Shown here: one piece after another, positions 1 to 5,475 of the stretch
Numbering within the stretch: the first letter of the stretch is position 1
Layout of the letters: each line of letters opens with the position of its first letter
Source of the DNA: JBCBSZ01 sp039197885
Lineage (GTDB): Bacteria; Actinomycetota; Acidimicrobiia; Acidimicrobiales; Poriferisodalaceae
Assembly (NCBI GenBank): GCA_039197885.1
Contig: JBCCTY010000278.1
Span: forward strand, 1-5,475
Length of the DNA stretch: 5,475 bases
Direction: 5' to 3'
Position numbers and translations under genes: made by a program
The notes under the pieces: generated by a model
What the model was told of the DNA's origin: nothing
Seen by the model: the letters and a program-made list of their open reading frames with translations, nothing else
Databases searched by the model: none

Positions 1-1689
1 CAGCTCGTCGTCGACCCACGACCAGTCGTACCAGGCCAGCTCGTTGTCCTGGCAGTAGACGTTGTTGTTGCCCTGCTGGGTGCGTCCGATCTCGTCGCCG
101 CCGAGGAGCATCGGCACGCCCTGGGAGAGCAGGAGCGTCAGCAGCATGTTGCGTTGCTGCCGCGCCCGGAGCTCGAGGATCTCGGGATCGTCGGTCGGCC
201 CCTCGACCCCGCAGTTCCACGAGCGGTTGTGCTGCTCGCCGTCGTTGTTCCCCTCGCCGTTCGCCTCGTTGTGCTTCTCGTTGTAGGAGACGAGGTCGCG
301 CATCGTGAAGCCGTCGTGGGCGGTGACGAAGTTGACGCTCGCCACGGGGTGGCGCAGGTCGCCGGCGTAGAGGTCGGAGCTGCCCATCAACCGCGACGCG
401 AACTCGGGCAGCGTCGACGGCTCGCCCCGCCAGAAGTCGCGCATCGTGTCGCGGTAGCGGCCGTTCCACTCCGACCACAGCGGCGGGAAGTTGCCCACCT
501 GGTAGCCGCCCTCACCGACGTCCCAGGGCTCGGCGATCAGCTTGACCTGGGAGACGACGGGATCCTGCTGCACCAGGTCAAAGAACGCGGCCAGCTTGTC
601 GACCTCGTGGAGCTCGCGGGCGAGCGTCGCCGCGAGGTCGAAGCGGAACCCGTCGACGTGCATCTCCAGCACCCAGTAGCGGAGGCTGTCCATGATCAGC
701 TGCAACACGTGCGGATGGCGCATGTTGAGGCTGTGCCCGGTGCCGGTGGTGTCGAAGTAGAAGCGCGGGTCCTCGCCGACGAGGCGATAGTAGGCGGCGT
801 TGTCGATCCCCTTGAACGACAGGATCGGACCCAGGTGGTTGCCCTCGGCGGTGTGGTTGTAGACGACGTCGAGGATCACCTCGATGCCCGCCTCGTGGAG
901 GGTCTTCACCATCGTCTTGAACTCGGCGACCTGCTCGCCGCGCTGGCCGGTCGAGGAGTACTCGTTGTGCGGGGCCAGGTAGCCGATCGTGTTGTAGCCC
1001 CAGTAGTTGCGCAGCCCGCGGTCGACGAGATGGCCGTCGTGCACGAACTGGTGCACCGGCTGGAGCTCGACGGCGGTCACGCCGAGCTGGAGGAAGTGGT
1101 CGACGACCGCGGGGTGGGCCAGCCCCGCGTACGTGCCTCGCAGACCCTCGGGGACGTCGGGGTGGGTCATCGTGAGGCCCTTGACGTGGGTCTCGTAGAT
1201 GATCGACTCGTGGAGCGGGATGTCGGGCGCTCGGTCGTTCCCCCACTCGAAGAAGGGGCTCGTCACCACCGAGAGCGGGACGTGGGCGGCCGAGTCGAGA
1301 TCGTTGCGCGAGTCGGGGTCGCCGAAGCGGTAGGGGAAGCAGGCCTCGTCCCAGTCGACGGCGCCCTCGACGGCCTTGGCGTAGGGGTCGATGAGCAGCT
1401 TGGCCGGGTTGCAGCGGTGACCGGAGCCCGGGTCGTAGGGCCCGTGGACCCGGAAGCCGTAGCGCTGCCCCGGGCGGATGCCGGGCACGTAGGCGTGCCA
1501 GCACGCTGCGTTGCGCTCGTCGAGCGGGATGCGCAGCTCCGCACCGTCGTCGTCGAACAGGCAGAGCTCGACCGACTCGGCGACCTCGGAGAAGATCGAG
1601 AAGTTGGTGCCGGCGCCGTCGAACGACGCGCCGAGCGGGTAGGGCCGGCCGGGCCAGACCTCGGTCACGAGGTCGTCGAGGTCGGTCAC
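1..1689 (-). CDS. treX: Glycogen debranching enzyme (GlgX/TreX type), 3'-truncated by window edge
   Basis: This GH13 isoamylase-like enzyme hydrolyses alpha-1,6 branches in glycogen-type glucans and so supplies linear chains to TreY/TreZ. My translation gives 563 residues from a GTG at 1689, open to base 1. The family is usually about 700 residues, so roughly 140 are missing, with the end of the barrel and the C-terminal beta-domain. An N-terminal CBM48-like domain spans about 13-110 (YPLGASFDGAGTNFSIF). The barrel begins near 162 with SIIYETHVKGLT. Region I is DVVYNHTAEG (274-283), the nucleophile is Asp351 in FRFDLA, the acid/base is Glu387 in LIAEPWD, and the third acid is Asp459 in TAHDGFT. 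These spacings (36, 72) are close to those recalled for E. coli GlgX (336, 371, 443). YNEKHNEANGEGN and SWNCGVEGPTDDPEI (about 469-504) are GlgX/TreX signatures. The start is supported by GGAGGA nine bases upstream. The name treX rather than glgX rests on operon context. Confidence 0.96.
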   Translation of the reverse strand, partial: MTDLDDLVTEVWPGRPYPLGASFDGAGTNFSIFSEVAESVELCLFDDDGAELRIPLDERNAACWHAYVPGIRPGQRYGFRVHGPYDPGSGHRCNPAKLLIDPYAKAVEGAVDWDEACFPYRFGDPDSRNDLDSAAHVPLSVVTSPFFEWGNDRAPDIPLHESIIYETHVKGLTMTHPDVPEGLRGTYAGLAHPAVVDHFLQLGVTAVELQPVHQFVHDGHLVDRGLRNYWGYNTIGYLAPHNEYSSTGQRGEQVAEFKTMVKTLHEAGIEVILDVVYNHTAEGNHLGPILSFKGIDNAAYYRLVGEDPRFYFDTTGTGHSLNMRHPHVLQLIMDSLRYWVLEMHVDGFRFDLAATLARELHEVDKLAAFFDLVQQDPVVSQVKLIAEPWDVGEGGYQVGNFPPLWSEWNGRYRDTMRDFWRGEPSTLPEFASRLMGSSDLYAGDLRHPVASVNFVTAHDGFTMRDLVSYNEKHNEANGEGNNDGEQHNRSWNCGVEGPTDDPEILELRARQQRNMLLTLLLSQGVPMLLGGDEIGRTQQGNNNVYCQDNELAWYDWSWVDDEL

Positions 1690-1733
1690 TGGGGGCGGTC
1701 CTCCGGGGCGTTGGCGGCGGTCGGGTGCATCAT
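1686..1733 (-). CDS. Possible 15-codon linking ORF between treZ and treX
   Basis: On the minus strand an ATG at 1733-1731 overlaps the treZ TGA (1732-1730) as ATGA. It opens a frame encoding MMHPTAANAPEDRPQ, which ends at TGA 1688-1686. That stop overlaps the treX start as GTGA. The frame differs from both neighbours. It contains the treX Shine-Dalgarno. I see no convincing Shine-Dalgarno just before its own ATG, so any translation would depend on ribosomes finishing treZ. I recognise no family and would not assign a peptide function. It may be a chance frame in stop-poor GC-rich DNA, or a coupling device that carries ribosomes across the gap. Confidence 0.25.
   Translation of the reverse strand: MMHPTAANAPEDRPQ
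1699..1704 (-). promoter_or_regulatory. Ribosome binding site of treX
   Basis: The minus strand reads GGAGGA here, with nine bases between it and the GTG at 1689-1687. This decides the treX start. The alternative in-frame GTG at 1668-1666 has no comparable purine-rich motif ahead of it. Confidence 0.75.
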
Positions 1734-3427
1734 CGCCCGAGGACGGCAGCACTGGTCGGGGGCATCCTGACACGCCCCGCGATCGGCTCGACGTCATCGG
1801 TGGCGACCGCCACCTCTGCGCCGCCGTAGGCGTCGAGCAGCTGCTCCTCGGCCGAGGTGTTGGCGACCACCACGACGTCGCCTCGCTCGACCACCAGCGT
1901 GCCGGCGGACTCGTCGGCGGTGGCGGTGACGAGGTCGAGTCGGCCGTCGGTGAGCGCGGGCGTCGCCGCCCGGAGCCGGAGGAGTCGGCGGTGCAGGTCG
2001 AGCATCCCGGTGTGCGGTTCCTCGGCCCGCTCGTCCCACCGCAGCTTCGCCGCGGCGAACGTGGCGGGGTCCTGCGGGTCGGGGATCTCGGCCGGATCCC
2101 ACCCGAACGCCGCCCACTCCCGGCGCCGGCCCAGCCGCACCGCCGCGGCGAGCGCCTCGTCCTGGTGGTCGGTGAAGTAGGGGAAGGGCGTCGACGCCGC
2201 CCACTCCTCGCCCTGGAAGAGCATCGGCACGAAGGGCGACGTCAGCGTGATGACCGCACCCACGGCGGCGAGGCGGTGACCGCACTGGTGCGACAACCGG
2301 TCGCCGCGGGCTCGGTTGCCGATCTGGTCGTGGTTCTGGGCGTAGCCGAGGAGGCGGTGACCGGGCAGACCGCCGAGCGGTCGGCCGTGGCGGCGGTCGC
2401 GGTGGGCCGAGAACCGGCCGTCGTAGACGTAGCCCCGCTCGAGCGCGGTGGCGACGTCGGCGAGCCCGCTGAAGTCCGAGTAGTAGGCCGTTCGCTCGCC
2501 GGTGAGCGCGACATGGAGGCCGTGGTGGAAGTCGTCGCTCCACTGGGCGTCCAGCCCGTAGCCGCCCTCGTCGCTCCCACGGACGAGGCGGGGGTCGTTG
2601 AGGTCGCTCTCCGCGATGAGCGTCACGGGCCGACCGAGACGATGCACCTCCACGGCGAGCTCCTCCAGGAGGTGCACCGCCGACGTGTCGAGGAGGGCGT
2701 GGACCGCGTCGAGGCGCAGCCCGTCGAGGCCGAAGTCGGTCACGGCGGCCAGCGCGCTCTCGATCAGGAACTCCCGGACGCCGTCGGAACCGGGACCGTC
2801 GAGGTTGACCGCGTCGCCCCACGGCGTCGAGAAGCGGTCGGTGAAGTACGGCCCGAAGTCGGCGAGGTGGTTGCCGTCGGGGCCGAGGTGGTTGTGGACC
2901 ACGTCGAGGATGACCGACAGGCCGCGACGGTGAGCCTCGTCGACGAGACGGCGGAGCCCGGTCGGGCCGCCGTAGGGCTCGTGCACCGCCCACAGGCCGA
3001 CGCCGTCGTAGCCCCAGCCGTGGACGCCGGGGAAGGCGTTGACCGGCATCAGCTCGACGGCCGTGACACCGACATCGACGAGGTGATCGAGGTGGGCCAC
3101 GGCGCCGTCGAAGGTGCCCTCGTCGCTGAAGGTGCCGACGTGGATCTCCTCGATCACGGCGTTCGGCAGGTCGATCGGGACGGTTGCGGCGGCGGGCGCG
3201 TCGAGGCGGGTGATCCGGCTGGGTCCGTGGACGCCGTCGGGCAGGTGGCGTGACCGGGGGTCGGGACGCTCCGGCCCCCCGTCGATGCGGAACATGTAGT
3301 CGGTGCCGTCGGCGACCTCCGGCCCGCCCCGCCACCAGCCCCGCTCGCCCCGGCCGAGCGGATGGCGGTCGGCGTCGATGACCACCTCGACCCGATCGGC
3401 GTCGGGCGCCCACACCTCGAAGCTCAT
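1730..3427 (-). CDS. treZ: Maltooligosyltrehalose trehalohydrolase, complete
   Basis: This GH13 enzyme (EC 3.2.1.141) cleaves the alpha-1,4 bond next to the trehalose end of maltooligosyl trehalose, releasing trehalose in the cytoplasm. It is 565 residues, a normal length. The N-terminal beta-sandwich opens with FEVWAPDADRV (about 3-13). The barrel starts near 92 (EEIHVGTF). Region I is DVVHNH (175-180). The nucleophile is Asp240 in GLRLDAVH, the acid/base is Glu273 in IAESDLNDP, and the third acid is Asp367 in QNHDQIGNRARGDRL. Spacing closely matches that recalled for Sulfolobus TreZ (252, 283, 377). Family-specific stretches include WSDDFHHGLHVALTGER (296-312) and FQGEEWAASTPFPYF (404-418). 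The C-terminal beta-domain ends in the last ~80 residues. The ATG start is favoured by the treY overlap, a Shine-Dalgarno at 3437-3431 and the N-terminal motif beginning at residue 3. No signal peptide or membrane segment is visible. Confidence 0.98.
   Translation of the reverse strand: MSFEVWAPDADRVEVVIDADRHPLGRGERGWWRGGPEVADGTDYMFRIDGGPERPDPRSRHLPDGVHGPSRITRLDAPAAATVPIDLPNAVIEEIHVGTFSDEGTFDGAVAHLDHLVDVGVTAVELMPVNAFPGVHGWGYDGVGLWAVHEPYGGPTGLRRLVDEAHRRGLSVILDVVHNHLGPDGNHLADFGPYFTDRFSTPWGDAVNLDGPGSDGVREFLIESALAAVTDFGLDGLRLDAVHALLDTSAVHLLEELAVEVHRLGRPVTLIAESDLNDPRLVRGSDEGGYGLDAQWSDDFHHGLHVALTGERTAYYSDFSGLADVATALERGYVYDGRFSAHRDRRHGRPLGGLPGHRLLGYAQNHDQIGNRARGDRLSHQCGHRLAAVGAVITLTSPFVPMLFQGEEWAASTPFPYFTDHQDEALAAAVRLGRRREWAAFGWDPAEIPDPQDPATFAAAKLRWDERAEEPHTGMLDLHRRLLRLRAATPALTDGRLDLVTATADESAGTLVVERGDVVVVANTSAEEQLLDAYGGAEVAVATDDVEPIAGRVRMPPTSAAVLGR
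3424..3427 (-). other. treY stop / treZ start overlap (ATGA)
   Basis: The treZ ATG (3427-3425) and the treY TGA (3426-3424) share bases, forming a four-base ATGA. This arrangement is commonly linked to termination-reinitiation and would help keep the synthase and hydrolase in proportion. The overlap is seen directly; the coupling is inferred. Confidence 0.9.
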
Positions 3428-5475
3428 GTGTCCTCCCGGACGAGGAGCGCCACCGGGAAGCGCTCGAACAGCCCGGTGATGGGGGTGTCACCGTCGAAGG
3501 TGCGATCTGCGCCGAGGGCGTCGCGCCACCGCCCGGGCGGCAGGTCGACGACCGTCTCACCCCAGTTCGGATCGGTCGCTCGCAGCGGCACGACCACGAC
3601 GACGTCGCCGCCCCGCCGGTAGCCGAGGACGTCTGCCGCCCGTTCGCCACGGGACACGAGCGGCTCGTAGCGCCCGGCCTCGCCGGCACCGAAGCACGCG
3701 GCGTGCTCGGTCCGGAGTCGGAGGGTGCGGTGCACGAGCCCCAGCTTCGCCCGACCGTCGCCGGGGTCCGGCCAGCACGACGACAACGAGGAATCGGCGA
3801 GCTCGTCGAGCAGCTGCGACCGGGCGGCGAAGTCGACCGGACGGCGGTTGTCCGGATCCACGAGGGAGAGGTCCCAGAGCTCCGTGCCCTGGTAGAGGTC
3901 GGGGACGCCGGGCAGGGTCATCGCCAACAGCTGCTGGGCCAGTGAGACGATCCGCCCCGGGTCGACGATCCGCTCGACGAACGCATCGAGCTCGGCCAGG
4001 AACTCGACGTCGTCGTCGAGCGCCCGAACGAAGTCCGCGAGCGCGGCGTCGTACTTCGGGACCGGATCGACCCAGCTGGTCCGCAGCTTGACCTCGCGAG
4101 ACGCCTTCTCCATGTACCGCAACGCCCGGTCGACACCGAGCGGATGCGCGCCGACGAGCGTCTGGTAGAGGACCAGTTCGTCGCGCCCGTCCGGCCCCAC
4201 CTCGGAGCGGTGTCGTGCGTTGCGGTCGTGCCAGCGTCGGACGAGCGCCGCCCACTCGTCGGCCACCTCCGACAGGACCGTCAGGCGGGCCCGGACGTCA
4301 CCGGATCGCTTCGTGTCGTGGGTCGACAGCGTGATCAGCCGCTGCGGCCAGCCCTCCTGATCGTTGCGGCGGGCGGCGTGGAAGCGATCGAGGTCGAGGT
4401 CGGCGAAGCGGCCCGGGTCGGCACCCACGTCGTTGCGGGCCAGCAGCCGCACGTAGCGGTACATGGCCGTGTCCTCGACGCCCTTGGCCGCCACGGGTCC
4501 GGACAGCTGTTGGAAGCGCAGCTCGAAGTCGTCCTCGACCGACGAGTCGAACGGCGGGTCACCGAGCAACGCGGCCTCGACCAGGGCGAGCGCGCCGTCG
4601 ACCAGATCGGGCCGGGCAGCCCGCGCTCGACCCATCGCCGCAGCGATCACCTCACGGTCCTCGGGGTCGGCCGGCTCACCGCGGCGGAGGTAGGTGCGGT
4701 ACACGTCAAAGCCCACCACCGTCTCGATCACCGCATCGGTGAGGCGACGTCGGGACAGGTCACGGAAGCGCCGGTGCCGGTCGCGAACGGCTTCGAGGTG
4801 GTCGACGACACGCTCGAGGTCGGCGGCGACCACCTCGGTCACGGCCTCTCGCCTGGCGGCCCGGGCCGTCGCCTCCCAGTCGCTGTCGTCGCCGGTCATC
4901 TCGGCCGCCAGGTTGCTGAGCGTCGTCTCGCCCGCCGGGTCGACCGACAGCAGGGCCAGGTCGGTCCCGACGTCGTAGCCGGAGTCACCGTCGCACGGCC
5001 AATGCAACAGCAGCTCGTCGCCCTCGACGACCTTCTCGATGACGATCCAGGCGTCCGGTGCCCGCTCCCGGAGACGGGCGAGGTAGGCAGCCGGATCGGT
5101 GAGGCCGTCGATGTGGTCGATGCGGACGCCCTGGAGCGAGCCCTCGGCCAGCCACGCAAGGACGGTGGCGTGGGTGGCATCGAAGACATCGGCGTCCTCG
5201 ACCCGCACCGCCATCAGTTGGTCGACGTCGAAGAACCGGCGGTAGTCGAGCTCGGCCTCGCCCATCCGCCACCACACCGGCCGGACGTGCTGATCCTCGA
5301 GCAAGGACCAGAGCCGGTCGGGATCGGCCGCCAGGCCGTCGAGGTCGGCGTCGACGAGCTCGGCCTGCGACTCGGGCCGCATCGGCCACGACAGACCGTG
5401 CACCGAGGCGTAGACGTCACCGTCGATCCGGTGGAGGCGCACGTCTCCCGCCTCGACCAGCCGGCCCAGGTGGTC
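3424..5475 (-). CDS. treY: Maltooligosyl trehalose synthase, 5'-truncated by window edge
   Basis: This GH13 enzyme (EC 5.4.99.15) is a cytoplasmic intramolecular transglucosylase. It turns the reducing-end alpha-1,4 bond of a maltooligosaccharide into an alpha,alpha-1,1 bond, giving maltooligosyl trehalose for TreZ. The frame is open to base 5475, so the 683 visible residues lack the true start. Numbering from the first visible codon, the RIDHIDGL motif places the nucleophile at Asp120, IVIEKVVEGDE places the acid/base at Glu147, and STHDTKRSGDVRARL places the third acid at Asp387. The Asp-to-Glu spacing of 27 equals that recalled for Sulfolobus TreY (Asp228, Glu255), which suggests roughly 100-150 residues are missing. 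Other TreY hallmarks are the YRRFFDVD segment (about 78-85), GPVAAKGVEDTAMYRY (about 326-341) and, near the C-terminus, PGVPDLYQGTELWDLSLVDPDNRRPVDF (split over about 550-580). The TGA stop overlaps the treZ start. A GTG at 5442 is in frame but is internal, because conserved barrel sequence is still missing upstream. Confidence 0.97.
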   Translation of the reverse strand, partial: DHLGRLVEAGDVRLHRIDGDVYASVHGLSWPMRPESQAELVDADLDGLAADPDRLWSLLEDQHVRPVWWRMGEAELDYRRFFDVDQLMAVRVEDADVFDATHATVLAWLAEGSLQGVRIDHIDGLTDPAAYLARLRERAPDAWIVIEKVVEGDELLLHWPCDGDSGYDVGTDLALLSVDPAGETTLSNLAAEMTGDDSDWEATARAARREAVTEVVAADLERVVDHLEAVRDRHRRFRDLSRRRLTDAVIETVVGFDVYRTYLRRGEPADPEDREVIAAAMGRARAARPDLVDGALALVEAALLGDPPFDSSVEDDFELRFQQLSGPVAAKGVEDTAMYRYVRLLARNDVGADPGRFADLDLDRFHAARRNDQEGWPQRLITLSTHDTKRSGDVRARLTVLSEVADEWAALVRRWHDRNARHRSEVGPDGRDELVLYQTLVGAHPLGVDRALRYMEKASREVKLRTSWVDPVPKYDAALADFVRALDDDVEFLAELDAFVERIVDPGRIVSLAQQLLAMTLPGVPDLYQGTELWDLSLVDPDNRRPVDFAARSQLLDELADSSLSSCWPDPGDGRAKLGLVHRTLRLRTEHAACFGAGEAGRYEPLVSRGERAADVLGYRRGGDVVVVVPLRATDPNWGETVVDLPPGRWRDALGADRTFDGDTPITGLFERFPVALLVREDT
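3431..3437 (-). promoter_or_regulatory. Ribosome binding site of treZ
   Basis: The minus strand reads GGGAGGA here, inside the last codons of treY, three bases before the treZ ATG (four from the GGAGG core). The spacing is a little short, but the match to the anti-Shine-Dalgarno is strong. Together with the ATGA overlap it supports both this start codon and coupled translation of treY and treZ. Confidence 0.75.

Noticed and set aside
578..1504. A 308-codon minus-strand frame inside treX
   Set aside because: It is Arg/Pro-rich, out of frame with treX, and treX is the frame that carries the GH13 motifs.
1690..1729. Transcription terminator or promoter between treZ and treX
   Set aside because: No stable inverted repeat followed by a T-run, and no credible -35/-10 pair, is visible in these 40 bases. 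The segment is better explained as an intra-operon spacer with a Shine-Dalgarno.
154..1770. A 538-codon open frame on the plus strand opposite treX
   Set aside because: It lies in exact codon register opposite treX, and its Val/Glu/Ala/Arg/Leu/Asp-rich product is what the reverse complement of GC-rich codons yields. treX shows full GlgX motifs, so this is a shadow frame.
1991..3253. A 420-codon open frame on the plus strand opposite treZ
   Set aside because: It is also antisense in codon register to a gene with an intact catalytic triad. The product is low-complexity and Val/Glu/Arg-rich, with no recognisable domain.
1794..3689. A 631-codon minus-strand frame overlapping treZ and the end of treY
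   Set aside because: The product is extremely Arg/Pro-rich, typical of a +1 or +2 shifted frame in GC-rich DNA, and it crosses the treY/treZ junction with no domain signal.
5440..5442. GTG as the real start of treY
   Set aside because: The frame continues open to the window edge with plausible TreY sequence. A start here would leave out GH13 region I and the first part of the barrel, which every TreY needs.
1..5475. Mobile element, CRISPR array, tRNA or horizontally acquired island
   Set aside because: No repeats, integrase or transposase sequence, or tRNA-like segment was seen. Base composition and codon use look uniform across all three genes.

Overview
The window is a compact, single-strand metabolic operon fragment. 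Three genes on the minus strand, read from high to low coordinates, encode maltooligosyl trehalose synthase (treY, 5' end outside the window), maltooligosyltrehalose trehalohydrolase (treZ, complete) and a GlgX/TreX-type glycogen debranching enzyme (treX, 3' end outside the window). All three are GH13-family enzymes, and in each one the three catalytic acidic residues can be located.

Layout along the minus strand: treY occupies 5475-3424. Its stop codon overlaps the treZ start by four bases (ATGA, 3427-3424). treZ runs 3427-1730. A 40-base gap (1729-1690) with a clear Shine-Dalgarno follows, then the treX GTG start at 1689, and treX is still open at base 1. The gap also holds a 15-codon reading frame that touches both neighbours through ATGA and GTGA overlaps. 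I saw no RNA gene, mobile element, CRISPR array, convincing promoter or terminator. The operon promoter and terminator must lie outside.

How the genes work together: TreX debranches glycogen or similar alpha-glucans to give linear maltooligosaccharides. TreY converts the reducing-end alpha-1,4 bond to an alpha,alpha-1,1 bond. TreZ then releases free trehalose, leaving a shortened chain. This is the TreYZ (glycogen-to-trehalose) route to a compatible solute and stress protectant.

Organism: the DNA is strongly GC-rich, with third codon positions almost always G or C, two-gene overlap, a GTG start and long spurious antisense frames. The protein motifs resemble actinobacterial TreX/TreY/TreZ. 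A high-GC actinobacterium is the best inference; nothing here fixes genus or family. This is an ordinary, well-described pathway and I found no convincing new system. The small linking frame between treZ and treX is the only mildly unusual structure.
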